Below, in pieces: positions 9,667 through 18,958 of a stretch of 64,000 nt of DNA. Position 1 is the stretch's first letter. Every line of letters starts with the position of its first letter. The notes beneath the pieces were generated by a model. That model was given only the letters and a program-made list of their open reading frames with translations, had not been told where the DNA came from and searched no databases. Both the position numbers and the translations under genes were made by a program. The stretch is from Alkaliphilus metalliredigens QYMF (GTDB lineage: Bacteria; Bacillota; Clostridia; Peptostreptococcales; Natronincolaceae), in NCBI RefSeq assembly GCF_000016985.1, contig NC_009633.1:2709539-2773538 (forward strand), read 5' to 3'.

Positions 9667-11694
9667 TTAGATACTCACCGTCCCTACTGATTCCATTTCT
9701 ACTGAAGGGTCCACTTCATTATAAGATAAAACAACTAAATCAGATGTAAGTTGTTCAGATAATCTTTTGAAATATAATCGAACGATTGGTGCCGTAATCA
9801 CAATAGGTTGTTCGCCTAGGGACATCATATTTTGAACTTGCTTTGAAAGATTTCTTAATATCACTTGAACAATTTCTGGATCAATTGATATAAATGTACC
9901 TCTTTCCGTTTGTTGCAATGAATCCATTATTTTTTGTTCTAAACTTTGTTCCAATGTAATCACCTTTGCAGGTTGGGTTGTGATGAATTGTTTTGTAATG
10001 GCACGTCCTAATCCTTGTCTCACATATTCTGTCAACATATCTACATCACGGGTCATAGATGCATGATCTGCTAAGGTTTCGAGTATCGTCACCATGTTTC
10101 TTATTGAGACACCTTCCTTTAGCAAATTAGCCAACACTTTCTGTACTTCACCAAGACTCAATTGACTTGGGATTAATTCTTCAACTAAAACAGAGTTTGT
10201 TTCTTTTACATTATCAACCAATTTCTTCACTTCTTGTCTACCTAGTAACTCATGAGAGTGCTTTTTAATAACTTCAGTTAAATGGGTCGCAATAATTGAA
10301 GGTGGATCTACAACGGTATAGCCATACATCTCTGCATTTTCTCGTTCTTCCTCATTGATCCATTTAGCTGGAAGGCCAAATGCTGGCTCCACAGTGTCGA
10401 TACCTTCTAATTCTCCCTCAGCCAATCCAGGATTCATTGCTAGATAGTGATCAAATACAATTTCCCCAGATGTGATCTCAACACCCTTTATCTTAATCAC
10501 ATATTGATTGGGTTCTAGTTGAATGTTATCACGAAGTCTAATCATTGGGACAATCACCCCAAGTTCCATGGCACACTGTCTACGAATCATCACCAATCGG
10601 TCAAACAGGTCTCCCCCTTGGTTGCTATCAGCCAAAGGAATAATGCCGTAGCCAAATTCTAGTTCGATTGGATCTACATTCAATAATGGCATAACATTTT
10701 CTGGCTTTCTTTTTTCATCTGCTGCCTCTTGAATTTCATCTGGCTGTGTTTCAATTTCTGATTCCCGGAATTTTTTCCTTAAATTCATTCCTATATAAAG
10801 AAATAAAGTGCCTAAGGCAAAGAAAGGAAAAACAGGCATCGGTGTTGCAAATGCAAAAGTCATGAGAAATCCAGAAATAATAAACATGATTTTAGGCTGT
10901 TTAAAGAGCTGACTAATTACATCGCTACCTAGATTGTCTTCTGAAGCTGCTCTTGTCACCACAATACCAGTTGCGGTTGATATTAATAGGGCAGGTATTT
11001 GACTCACAAGTCCATCACCCACAGTCAACAGCGTATATGTTCTCATGGCTTCGCCCATGCTTAAGCCACCCATAGATCCAATTGCAAAGCCTGCCACGAT
11101 GTTAATCATGGTAATGATTATTCCTGCGATGGCGTCTCCCTTTACAAACTTACTGGCTCCATCCATGGCACCGTAAAAATCAGCTTCTCTTTGTATCTTT
11201 TTTCTTCGATCACGGGCTTGATGATCATCTATCAGGCCCGCATTTAAATCTGCATCAATGGCCATTTGTTTACCTGGCATGGCATCTAATGTAAACCTTG
11301 CTGCTACTTCAGCTACCCTTTCAGATCCTTTTGTAATGACTAGAAACTGGACAATCACAATAATTAAAAAGACAATAAATCCAACGATTGCATCTCCACC
11401 AATTACAAAGTTACCAAATGTGTCAATCAAAGTCCCAGCATTACCAGTTGATAAAATATATCTTGTTGTTGTGATATTCAACGACAGCCGTAGCAAGGTT
11501 GTTAAAAGAAGTATCGATGGAAAAATAGAAAATTCTAAAGCTTCCTTTGTATACATTGCAATTAACAAAATCAGGAGCGCCAATGATATATTAAAGCTTA
11601 ATAGCACATCTACTGCTGCTAATGGAATAGGAATAATAATTATGATTACAATGGCAATAACGGCTATTGCTACGATAATATCACCAAACTTCAT
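9667..11694 (-). CDS. flhA: Flagellar type III export gate protein FlhA
   Basis: FlhA is the major export gate component of the flagellar type III secretion system. The 675-residue length is usual. About eight hydrophobic segments fill residues 5 to 310, including the conserved loop 'AARFTLDAMPGKQMAIDADL' (FHIPEP region). A soluble cytoplasmic domain from about residue 330 docks export chaperones. The start ATG at 11694 follows GGAGG. The gene follows flhB after an 11-base gap. Confidence 0.97.
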   Translation of the reverse strand: MKFGDIIVAIAVIAIVIIIIIPIPLAAVDVLLSFNISLALLILLIAMYTKEALEFSIFPSILLLTTLLRLSLNITTTRYILSTGNAGTLIDTFGNFVIGGDAIVGFIVFLIIVIVQFLVITKGSERVAEVAARFTLDAMPGKQMAIDADLNAGLIDDHQARDRRKKIQREADFYGAMDGASKFVKGDAIAGIIITMINIVAGFAIGSMGGLSMGEAMRTYTLLTVGDGLVSQIPALLISTATGIVVTRAASEDNLGSDVISQLFKQPKIMFIISGFLMTFAFATPMPVFPFFALGTLFLYIGMNLRKKFRESEIETQPDEIQEAADEKRKPENVMPLLNVDPIELEFGYGIIPLADSNQGGDLFDRLVMIRRQCAMELGVIVPMIRLRDNIQLEPNQYVIKIKGVEITSGEIVFDHYLAMNPGLAEGELEGIDTVEPAFGLPAKWINEEERENAEMYGYTVVDPPSIIATHLTEVIKKHSHELLGRQEVKKLVDNVKETNSVLVEELIPSQLSLGEVQKVLANLLKEGVSIRNMVTILETLADHASMTRDVDMLTEYVRQGLGRAITKQFITTQPAKVITLEQSLEQKIMDSLQQTERGTFISIDPEIVQVILRNLSKQVQNMMSLGEQPIVITAPIVRLYFKRLSEQLTSDLVVLSYNEVDPSVEMESVGTVSI

Positions 11695-11705
11695 TTTGTG
11701 CCTCC

Positions 11706-12791
11706 TTAAACCTTGTTATTAATTCTATATACATATGCTAAGATTTCAGCAACAGCTTGATATAACTCTGTTGGTATAAAAGCTCCTATTTCTACTGTGT
11801 CATATAAGCTCCTTGCTAATGGTTTATTTTCAACAATAGGCACATCATTTTCTAAACCAACTTTTTTTATACTTTGTGCCAAGATATCCTGTCCCTTTGC
11901 AATGACTCTTGGTGCTTGAAAATCATCAGGATTATATTGAATCGCAATGGCAAAGTGAGTAGGATTTGTGATAATCACATCTGCCTTCGGTACCTCTTGC
12001 ATCATCCGTTTCGTGGACATTTGTCTTTGTTTTTCTTTAATCTTGGATTTAATTTGAGGATTTCCTTCACTTTGCTTATATTCCTCTTTGGTTTCTTGTT
12101 TTGTCATCTTAAGGTTTTTATCATATTCATATTTTTGGTACAAGTAATCAAATCCCGCTAAAACAAGTAAGACAACTCCTGCCCTTATTCCTATGTTCAC
12201 TAAGATATATATTAAAACTTGAATAATACCATCCATATCCATTGCCATAGTGTTGAAGATTGTTTCTAATTGTCCCTGGGCATACTGAAACACGATATAA
12301 CCTACTAACCCTATTTTAATAAAAGACTTAGCTAGCTCAACAATGGCCTTTAACGAAAAGATCTTTTTAAATCCTTCAATTGGATTAAGCTTACTCAGCT
12401 TAAAGGCTAGTGTTTTCGTAGTAAATAAATATCCTACTTGTAAATAACTCACAGCGAGACCAATGAGTAGTGAAGCAATAGAAATAGGTGCAATAATCTT
12501 CAAAAGATTATACAAACTATATACCAACAAACGATATAAATTTTGTATAGAAAACAAGTAATCTGTATTCAAGTATTCAACATAAATAGATCTTGTGAAT
12601 GATTTCATTGTCATGCCTATATAGCTTGAAAAAAGACCTAGTATGACAAAAGCCCCTATTAGTAGAAAAGCAGAATTCAATTCTTTGCTTTGTAGTACCT
12701 GTCCCTTTTCTCGGGAATCTTTTCTTTTTTTAGGGGTAGGTCTTTCTGTTTTTTCTTCTGTGAAAAGTTGTAAATTAATTTTGAATTGCAT
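11706..12791 (-). CDS. flhB: Flagellar export switch protein FlhB
   Basis: FlhB controls the switch from rod/hook to filament export. The protein has about 361 residues with four membrane segments in the first 215. The autocleavage motif 'NPTH' sits in 'VIITNPTHFAIAIQY' in the C-terminal domain. The frame is open to an ATG at 12806, which lies inside fliR. I prefer the ATG at 12791 because a GAGGG site lies 8 to 9 bases upstream and the product then begins MQFKINLQLF. Confidence 0.95.
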   Translation of the reverse strand: MQFKINLQLFTEEKTERPTPKKRKDSREKGQVLQSKELNSAFLLIGAFVILGLFSSYIGMTMKSFTRSIYVEYLNTDYLFSIQNLYRLLVYSLYNLLKIIAPISIASLLIGLAVSYLQVGYLFTTKTLAFKLSKLNPIEGFKKIFSLKAIVELAKSFIKIGLVGYIVFQYAQGQLETIFNTMAMDMDGIIQVLIYILVNIGIRAGVVLLVLAGFDYLYQKYEYDKNLKMTKQETKEEYKQSEGNPQIKSKIKEKQRQMSTKRMMQEVPKADVIITNPTHFAIAIQYNPDDFQAPRVIAKGQDILAQSIKKVGLENDVPIVENKPLARSLYDTVEIGAFIPTELYQAVAEILAYVYRINNKV

Positions 12792-12795
12792 TTTA

Positions 12796-13587
12796 TCATC
12801 CCTCAAACAGGAGTTCTATTATGTGATCTATACTGGTAAACATTTTTTCAAATAGTGCGTTACCGAAGGGTACTAAGAACGGTAATGCAATCATAATCGT
12901 TACTAATCCCACTATGATTTTCAAAGGCATTCCTACAATAAACACATTCATCTGTGGCATTGTTCTCGCTAATATTCCCAATAACACATTTGCAAGAAAA
13001 ATTGTTGCCAGTATGGGTGCGCTAAGCTTAAAAGCCATCATAAATATTTCCATGAAAATGATTGTCAGATGCATAATTAATGCTTCACTCACTTGGAATT
13101 GGAATCCGATAGGTAACACATCATAACTATCAAACATTGCCTTTATCAGTAAGTGATGGCCATTTACAGCCAGAAATACTAATGAAATTAATAGATTGTA
13201 CACATTCCCCATAATCGGAAGCTGGGTGTTCATTTGAGGATCAAATACATTTACCATCCCAAAGCCAATCTGTGTGTCAACGATCATCCCTGCTAAGTAG
13301 AAGGTTGAAAAATAGATAGATCCAATAAATCCGATTGTTATCCCTAATGCAAACTCTTGAATTGCATACACCATTAAAGCAAAAAATGTATTCGCTGCAA
13401 AATCCTCAGAAATAGTAACCAATGGAAGTATAATCAATGCTAAAAAGACTGAAAAAATAATTTTTGACATCATTGGTATATTGTTTCTACTAAATATAGG
13501 TGCAATGATGAATATTCCTGATATCCTCACAATCAAAAGAATAAAGATATCAATATTTGATAATATTTGTGTAATTGTATCATCCAT
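12796..13587 (-). CDS. fliR: Flagellar export apparatus protein FliR
   Basis: FliR is an integral membrane component of the export gate core that assembles with FliP and FliQ. The 263-residue protein has about six hydrophobic segments and the family pattern 'FGMVNVFDPQMNTQLPIMG' near the middle. It ends just before the flhB start, and follows fliQ after 12 bases, in the canonical fliO-P-Q-R-flhB-flhA order. Confidence 0.95.
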   Translation of the reverse strand: MDDTITQILSNIDIFILLIVRISGIFIIAPIFSRNNIPMMSKIIFSVFLALIILPLVTISEDFAANTFFALMVYAIQEFALGITIGFIGSIYFSTFYLAGMIVDTQIGFGMVNVFDPQMNTQLPIMGNVYNLLISLVFLAVNGHHLLIKAMFDSYDVLPIGFQFQVSEALIMHLTIIFMEIFMMAFKLSAPILATIFLANVLLGILARTMPQMNVFIVGMPLKIIVGLVTIMIALPFLVPFGNALFEKMFTSIDHIIELLFEG

Positions 13588-13599
13588 TTTTATTCACAC

Positions 13600-13869
13600 C
13601 TACTGTATAAAACTATTCATGTTAGTAAATAATCGTAAAGTAAAATTTATGATAATCGATAATAACCATGGACCAAATATAACAACAGAACCTAAAACTG
13701 CAATGATCTTAGGTATAAATGCTAATGTCGCTTCTTGAATTTGTGTGGTTGCCTGAAAAATACTAACCGCTAACCCAACAAGTAAGCCAAATCCTAGCAT
13801 AGGAGCTGACATCGTTAATATTGTGAACATGGTTTGTTGCCCTAATTCAATTACCATTGCCTCTGACAT
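13600..13869 (-). CDS. fliQ: Flagellar export apparatus protein FliQ
   Basis: This 89-residue protein with two hydrophobic helices is typical of FliQ, which packs around the FliP/FliR core of the export gate. The characteristic 'GLLVGLAVSIFQATTQIQEATLAFIPK' region (residues about 27 to 53) is intact. The start has GAGGTGAGGG upstream. Confidence 0.95.
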   Translation of the reverse strand: MSEAMVIELGQQTMFTILTMSAPMLGFGLLVGLAVSIFQATTQIQEATLAFIPKIIAVLGSVVIFGPWLLSIIINFTLRLFTNMNSFIQ

Positions 13870-13883
13870 TCCCTCACCTCAAA

Positions 13884-14687
13884 TCAATTGAAACTCATTA
13901 TTAAAGCACGAACTAAAATATTCCAACCATCTACCATAATAAATAATAGTAGTTTAAATGGTAGTGAAATCATAGCTGGTGGTAGCATCATCATTCCCAT
14001 GGCCATCAGTGTACTGGCAACGACCATATCGATAACGATAAAAGGAATGAAAAGAATAAAACCCATTTGAAAAGCAGTTTTTAGTTCACTAATAATAAAA
14101 GCAGGGATTAGTGTTGATGTTGCAATGTCTGCAACTTCAGTTGGCATCTCGCTATTTGAGACTTCAATAAATAAAGCAAGATCCTTTTCCCTGGTTTGTC
14201 TAAACATGAATTCTCTAATTGGCTCCATAGCCCTTTCCAGTGCTTCTTCCTGACCGAGCTCTTCAGCGAGGTATGGTTGTAACGCATTGGTATTAATATC
14301 CGTCGCAATAGGAGCCATTGTGAAAAAAGTTAAAAACAAAGCCAGTCCAATGATTATTTGCGTTGGTGGGGTTTGCTGTGTTGCAATTGCATTCCTCAAA
14401 AACGATAATACGATGACAATTCTAGTAAAGCTTGTCATCATAATCAGTATTGCTGGTGCAATAGAAAGAATGGTTAATAAAAATAAAATTTGCAAGGATG
14501 CAGCTACTTCTTGGGGATTGTCAGCTTCTTCAACATTTATTCCTATAGATGGTATGGGAAAGGTATTTGGCTGAGCCTGTGTAGAAGACGTCATCATAAC
14601 AATTATAAATAGACTAATCATTAGTACCATAGTCCAACGAAAACGATTCATTTGATTTACTAGGATCTTATTTTTCATCTTCATCAT
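13884..14687 (-). CDS. fliP: Flagellar export apparatus protein FliP
   Basis: FliP forms the pore of the flagellar export gate. The family signature 'MMTSFTRIVIVLSFLRNA' and the downstream 'PPTQIIIGLALFLTFF' are present. An N-terminal hydrophobic signal-like segment and three more membrane segments are visible. Several clustered ATG codons (14693, 14687, 14684, 14651) could serve as start. I chose 14687 because AAAGGA lies about 6 bases upstream, giving about 267 residues; the gene then overlaps the end of fliO. Confidence 0.94.
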   Translation of the reverse strand: MMKMKNKILVNQMNRFRWTMVLMISLFIIVMMTSSTQAQPNTFPIPSIGINVEEADNPQEVAASLQILFLLTILSIAPAILIMMTSFTRIVIVLSFLRNAIATQQTPPTQIIIGLALFLTFFTMAPIATDINTNALQPYLAEELGQEEALERAMEPIREFMFRQTREKDLALFIEVSNSEMPTEVADIATSTLIPAFIISELKTAFQMGFILFIPFIVIDMVVASTLMAMGMMMLPPAMISLPFKLLLFIMVDGWNILVRALIMSFN

Positions 14688-15075
14688 TGCCATCCTTTTT
14701 ATGCAGGTTGCTTGTGGGTATAATCTTTTTTAGGTGCTTTGTTAGTAGATGATTGAACCTCATTAAAGGTACTTGGTTTTGTTCTTCTATCCCTTGACCT
14801 GGTTGTACTTGCTGGTAGGCATCCCAATCTTCTTCTTTAATCACATCAATGGTTTCCACACGTTTATTCTGAAATAACAGTATATATATTTTTCCCCTAA
14901 CCTGAATAATTGTAATATTAGACTGAAAGCCAATCGGTGCACGTTCTAGCACTTTAACTTCTTTATTGACAAAAAATTGATTTGATTTCTTGCCAATTAA
15001 AGTAGTCATATAATGGGCAATGACTACAGTAATGATTGTAAAAACAAGTACTATTAATACAGTTTTAAATTCCAC
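14668..15075 (-). CDS. fliO: Flagellar biosynthetic protein FliO/FliZ family
   Basis: This 135-residue protein has one N-terminal membrane helix (residues 4 to 24). A cytoplasmic domain follows with 'VLERAPIGFQSNITIIQVRGKIYILLF', as in FliO, which helps assemble FliP. The start is probably the GTG at 15075, with AAAGGAG about 10 bases upstream. The gene overlaps fliP by about 20 bases. FliO is poorly conserved, so the call also rests on position directly before fliP. Confidence 0.88.
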   Translation of the reverse strand: MEFKTVLIVLVFTIITVVIAHYMTTLIGKKSNQFFVNKEVKVLERAPIGFQSNITIIQVRGKIYILLFQNKRVETIDVIKEEDWDAYQQVQPGQGIEEQNQVPLMRFNHLLTKHLKKIIPTSNLHKKDGNDEDEK

Positions 15076-15092
15076 AGTTTATGAACTCCTTT

Positions 15093-15455
15093 TTACCCGA
15101 TTGCTTTTTTAACCGCTTGAATCACACGATCTGCTTGAAAAGGTTTCACAATAAAGTCCTTTGCCCCTGCTTGAATTGCTTCAATAACCATTGATTGCTG
15201 TCCCATAGCCGAACACATTATCACCTTCGCATTAGGATCTATTTTCTTTATTTCTTTAACCGCTTGTATCCCATCCATTTCAGGCATCGTAATATCCATT
15301 ATGGTAAGGGTGGGGTCTAATTCTTTAAACTTCTCCACTGCCTTCAAGCCGTTTTCCGCTTCACCCACTACTTCATACCCATTTTTCGTTAATACATCCT
15401 TAACCATCATTCTCATAAATGCTGCATCATCAACAATTAAAACTCTATTCGACAT
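15093..15455 (-). CDS. cheY: Chemotaxis response regulator CheY
   Basis: A single-domain receiver of 120 residues. The acidic pocket is Asp9/Asp10, the phospho-acceptor is Asp54 ('TIMDITMPEMDG'), the switch position is Ser82 and the conserved lysine is Lys104 ('FIVKPF'). CheY-P binds the switch proteins FliM and FliY encoded just upstream. It lies between fliY and fliO, the usual place in Firmicute operons. The 134-base gap before it has an extended -10 element, so it may also be expressed independently. Confidence 0.96.
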   Translation of the reverse strand: MSNRVLIVDDAAFMRMMVKDVLTKNGYEVVGEAENGLKAVEKFKELDPTLTIMDITMPEMDGIQAVKEIKKIDPNAKVIMCSAMGQQSMVIEAIQAGAKDFIVKPFQADRVIQAVKKAIG

Positions 15456-15551
15456 TTCTTTTCCTCCTTATGATTGCAATCACAAATTATTTATAGATAA
15501 GATACTGTGCTTTTCAGATTATTTACAAGTATCAATAATTCATTTTAGTAT

Positions 15552-15560
15552 ATTATATCA
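15552..15560 (-). promoter_or_regulatory. Possible internal promoter for cheY (extended -10)
   Basis: In the minus-strand gap between fliY and cheY there is TGATATAAT, an exact extended -10 element for the housekeeping sigma factor. No good -35 hexamer lies 17 bases upstream. Its position about 95 bases before the cheY start would allow extra cheY transcription from within the long operon. This is inferred from the sequence pattern alone. Confidence 0.4.
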
Positions 15561-15589
15561 TTTTTTGTCGTTAATGGAGTAGTTGTTTA

Positions 15590-16771
15590 TTAAATTTTCG
15601 ATAATCGCTTAGCTGGTGCTACGATGTCTGTAATTCGAATGCCATAATTTTCATCGATGACAACAACTTCTCCCTTAGCTACATACTGACCATTCACTAA
15701 GATGTCTAAGGGCTCTCCAACCACTTTTTCCAACTCAATAATGGTACCTGGACCAAACTCAAGTACTTCACTTATTTTTTTTACCGTTCTACCTAATTCT
15801 ACAGTCACACTCAGTGGGACATCTTGAATCAGTGCAATATTCTCAGGCAACCCTCTGTTAGATTGTTGGTCAAAGGACTGAAATTGAACAGGTTGTACGT
15901 TTATTTTACTGTTTTCTAAAGATGGTTGTTGTCGTTGTTGAACCGGTGCATCATGATCACTAAGATGAGGTTGTTGATTACTCTTTTCTTGTGTGATACG
16001 GTTTTCTTCACTATTTGCATGAGCTATCGGTTCGGTATGCATTCTTTCGTTAGGTATTTCTTCAGAAGGCATTTCTTCAGTGTATTGTGCTCCTCTTAGT
16101 AATGTGCTAGTGATCTCCTTTGCAAAGTCTAATGGGATTAATTGCATAATCTCACTATCAATTAATTCGCCTATAACCATTCTAAAGGCAATTCTGACAA
16201 AATTTTTGTCTGGACTTTGAAAATGTTCTATAAATTCTGGGGCATTCACATCGCTAGTGAGATCAAGAGTAAAGGCATGGGGCGGACTTATATCAATCTT
16301 TTTACCAAACATTTCAGATAAAGAAGTGGAGGAAGAACCTACCATTTGATTCATGGCTTCACCTATGGCACTTAAATGAAGTTCTGACAAAGGTTCCTCT
16401 GAAGCCACACCTTCTCCACCCATCATTAAATCAGTGATAATTTTCACATCTTTTTCTCTAAGAATGAGTAAATTAACACCCTCTAACCCTTCTTTATATT
16501 TCACATCTACCGCCACAAAAGGCAACGGATATTCTTGTGCAATTTCTTCGAAGGTCAACACACTTACTCGAGGCGTTGTAATTTTTACTTTTTGTCCAAG
16601 TAATGTGGATAATGTTGTGGCAGCAGTTCCCATACTAATATTGCCCACTTCACCAATAACATCCTTTTCATCATCAGTAAATCCTTCATCTATCCCATCA
16701 TTATCTGAGGGTGTATTAGCGTTGCCACTAAGCAACGCATCAATTTCTTCTTGTGAAAGCATATCACTCAT
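15590..16771 (-). CDS. fliY: Flagellar motor switch phosphatase FliY
   Basis: FliY replaces FliN in many Firmicutes: it is a rotor component and a CheY-P phosphatase. The protein has about 393 residues. The N-terminal CheY-P docking motif is 'LSQEEIDALLSG'. CheC-like phosphatase helices follow, e.g. 'IGEVGNISMGTAATTLS' and 'IGEAMNQMVGSS'. A charged, Q-rich linker of about 90 residues precedes a C-terminal SpoA (FliN) domain, 'LSVTVELGRTVKKISEVLEF'. The ATG at 16771 with AAGGGAG upstream is preferred over upstream starts; it overlaps fliM by 8 bases. Confidence 0.95.
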   Translation of the reverse strand: MSDMLSQEEIDALLSGNANTPSDNDGIDEGFTDDEKDVIGEVGNISMGTAATTLSTLLGQKVKITTPRVSVLTFEEIAQEYPLPFVAVDVKYKEGLEGVNLLILREKDVKIITDLMMGGEGVASEEPLSELHLSAIGEAMNQMVGSSSTSLSEMFGKKIDISPPHAFTLDLTSDVNAPEFIEHFQSPDKNFVRIAFRMVIGELIDSEIMQLIPLDFAKEITSTLLRGAQYTEEMPSEEIPNERMHTEPIAHANSEENRITQEKSNQQPHLSDHDAPVQQRQQPSLENSKINVQPVQFQSFDQQSNRGLPENIALIQDVPLSVTVELGRTVKKISEVLEFGPGTIIELEKVVGEPLDILVNGQYVAKGEVVVIDENYGIRITDIVAPAKRLSKI

Positions 16772-17759
16772 ATATCTCATCTCCCTTCTCGTCAATTCCT
16801 GTCACCTTTACAGCCAATTTGTTTTTTGAGGTTCCAGGAAGGCCCCTGTATCTGATTTTGTCTCCCACTAATATCTGTAGCTCTTTGTTAACTGGGTTAT
16901 CTAACATGATGACGTCGCCAATCTGTAATTCTAAAAAATCTTTGACAGTTACGCATGTACCACCTAACTGAGCAGTAATGTTCACCGTGCTTTTTTCCAC
17001 TCTTTTTTGTAATGCTTTTTTATCACTTTCCGTTACTGGTTTACTAATATTTGAAAACCAAAGTTTCGTACTTAATTTATCTAAAATGGGTTCAATCACA
17101 ATATGTGGAATACAGATATTCATCATTCCCTCCACATCCCCAATCTTTAGATTAAGTGTTACTAAAGCAACAGTGTCATTAGGAGACACAATTTGAGCAA
17201 ACTGGGAGTTTGTTTCAATTTTATCTAGTTTAGGCTGTAGTTCAATGACATTTTCCCATGGATCAACCATCAAGTTGATTACTTGCCTCATTAACTTTTT
17301 AATTAAAGTTGTTTCTATTTCTGTAAAAGGACGTACTTCTTCTGTCCCTTTTCCCACTCCCCCAAGAATTCTTTCTATTAAAGTAAAGGAAATACTAGGA
17401 GAGATATCAACTATAATTTGTCCCTCTAAAGGTGTAAAGTTTATAATGGATAACACTGCTGGATTCACAACAGAGTTACTAAATTCATAATAGGAAAGCT
17501 CCTCCACTGTTAATACATCTGCTTGAACGTAGGTTCTTAAATAACCTGCCAGAAACGTATTTAGCATTCTGGAAAAATTATCATGAATGATTTGTAATGT
17601 TCTTAATTGGTCTTTAGCAAGTTTTTTGGGACTTTTAAAATCATAGCTCTTAATTTTTTTCTCTATCTTTTCATCCTTCATTTCTTCAATTTCAACTTCA
17701 CCTGAATTCAGGGCTTGTAATAAATCATCAATTTCATTTTGCGATAATACATCAGACAA
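16764..17759 (-). CDS. fliM: Flagellar motor switch protein FliM
   Basis: FliM is the CheY-P-binding rotor protein of the C-ring. The N-terminal 'LSQNEIDDLLQAL' is the CheY-binding peptide. The middle CheC-like domain lacks the phosphatase residues, and a SpoA domain occupies the last about 75 residues. A GTG at 17768 lies inside the AGGAGG ribosome site. The TTG at 17759, 8 bases after AGGAGG, fits better and gives a protein starting MSDVLSQNEID, about 331 residues. Confidence 0.94.
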   Translation of the reverse strand: MSDVLSQNEIDDLLQALNSGEVEIEEMKDEKIEKKIKSYDFKSPKKLAKDQLRTLQIIHDNFSRMLNTFLAGYLRTYVQADVLTVEELSYYEFSNSVVNPAVLSIINFTPLEGQIIVDISPSISFTLIERILGGVGKGTEEVRPFTEIETTLIKKLMRQVINLMVDPWENVIELQPKLDKIETNSQFAQIVSPNDTVALVTLNLKIGDVEGMMNICIPHIVIEPILDKLSTKLWFSNISKPVTESDKKALQKRVEKSTVNITAQLGGTCVTVKDFLELQIGDVIMLDNPVNKELQILVGDKIRYRGLPGTSKNKLAVKVTGIDEKGDEIYE

Positions 17760-17771
17760 CAACTTCACCTC

Positions 17772-18188
17772 CTACTGGATTATGTAATCTACAAAGTATA
17801 AGTTTGTTATCTCATCAGACTTTGTTACATTTGAAATCACACGAATTAATTCTTCTCTCAACTGTTGTTGTCCTTCTGGATCTAAAATATCCACAGATTC
17901 TTTTCCAATAAAGACTTTGATGATTTGATCTCGTAACTCAGCGTTCTTTTCTACAAAAACGCCTAGTAATGCTTTTTCAGTTGTTTCAATCACAATTTCA
18001 CCCTTAAAATAACTTCTAACAGTACTTAAATTTGTGGTAAATCCCCCTAGATTATATTCATATACTTTTATCTCTTCTGGGGTTTCACTGGGGGTTCTAA
18101 ACATTGTAAAGTATAAAACGCCTCCAAAAACAACAGCTGATATGACCAATGCAATTAGTGCATAAATGATTACCTTCTTTGTATCCAT
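17772..18188 (-). CDS. fliL: Flagellar basal body-associated protein FliL
   Basis: FliL is a single-pass membrane protein next to the stator that supports motor torque. The 138-residue product has one membrane helix (residues 6 to 28). The extracytoplasmic domain includes 'YNLGGFTTNLS' and a C-terminal 'VTKSDEITNLYFVDYIIQ', both characteristic. It sits between motB and fliM. Confidence 0.92.
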   Translation of the reverse strand: MDTKKVIIYALIALVISAVVFGGVLYFTMFRTPSETPEEIKVYEYNLGGFTTNLSTVRSYFKGEIVIETTEKALLGVFVEKNAELRDQIIKVFIGKESVDILDPEGQQQLREELIRVISNVTKSDEITNLYFVDYIIQ

Positions 18189-18211
18189 GCCTTTCCCTCA
18201 TTTCCTTCTGT

Positions 18212-18943
18212 TTAGGGTCTAAAGTCCAAAAGCTCTGAACGCAGAATCACAACATCGACTCTTCTGTTTATAGCCTTATTTTCTATGGTATCATTGGCTG
18301 CCAATGGTCGATATTCACCATATCCAGCCGCAGAAAATCTCTCTGGGGTGACACCTGCGTCCTCTATTAAAAACCGGACAACATTAGAAGCTCTTGCAAC
18401 AGAAAGTTCCCAATTGGTTTCATACTTAGATGTAACACGCAAGGGATCCGTGTCTGTATGCCCCTCCACACGAATGTGTTTATTTTGAAATTCCTCTCCG
18501 TCTAAAAAACCAGCCAAATCTTTCAAAATCTCCATAGGACGACTCTTAAGTTCAGCTCTACCAGAATCAAAAAGAATGTTATCGTGGAAGCGTAAAATGA
18601 GTCCTCTACTCTCCAACAAAACTAAAATATCTGAAGCCAATCCATTTTCATCAAGATAGTTTTCTACGATCTCTTGAAGTTTTCTAAAGTCTTCCCACTC
18701 CACTTGTTCATTAGTGGTCAATTCCTCAAGCATTGCTTCAGTGATATAGTCGCTATCTTCTATTGTTTTGCCAGAGTCCAGTACTCCTAACGAGCCTTGA
18801 AATGATTGCATAACGGCTTGAAATTTTTTGGCATCAATTTCAGAAAAAGTAAACAATAGGATGAAAAAACAGAGTAATAAGGTAACCATATCTGCATAAG
18901 TAGCCATCCAGGCAGGTGATCCAGTAGATCCTTCTTTCCTCAT
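18212..18943 (-). CDS. motB: Flagellar stator protein MotB (N-terminus uncertain, A9 run at start)
   Basis: MotB anchors the ion-driven stator to peptidoglycan. From the ATG at 18943 the product has 243 residues. One membrane helix follows the ion-binding Asp18 ('TYADMVTLLLCFFILLF'), and a C-terminal OmpA domain has 'VEGHTDTDPL'. This ATG has no ribosome site. A well-placed ATG at 18959 (TAATG overlap with the motA stop, GAGGAAG upstream) would give MARKK, the usual MotB beginning, but is out of frame by one base because of nine A residues (plus-strand T9, 18943-18951). An A8 transcript would join the two. This may be slippage, mutation or sequencing error. Confidence 0.9.
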   Translation of the reverse strand: MRKEGSTGSPAWMATYADMVTLLLCFFILLFTFSEIDAKKFQAVMQSFQGSLGVLDSGKTIEDSDYITEAMLEELTTNEQVEWEDFRKLQEIVENYLDENGLASDILVLLESRGLILRFHDNILFDSGRAELKSRPMEILKDLAGFLDGEEFQNKHIRVEGHTDTDPLRVTSKYETNWELSVARASNVVRFLIEDAGVTPERFSAAGYGEYRPLAANDTIENKAINRRVDVVILRSELLDFRP

Positions 18944-18958
18944 TTTTTTTTCGAGCCA

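Noticed and set aside
10661-11722. Long antisense open frames over flhA, fliI, cheA and smc
   Set aside because: They lie opposite strongly conserved genes, lack family resemblance and ribosome sites, and follow the codon pattern of the real gene.
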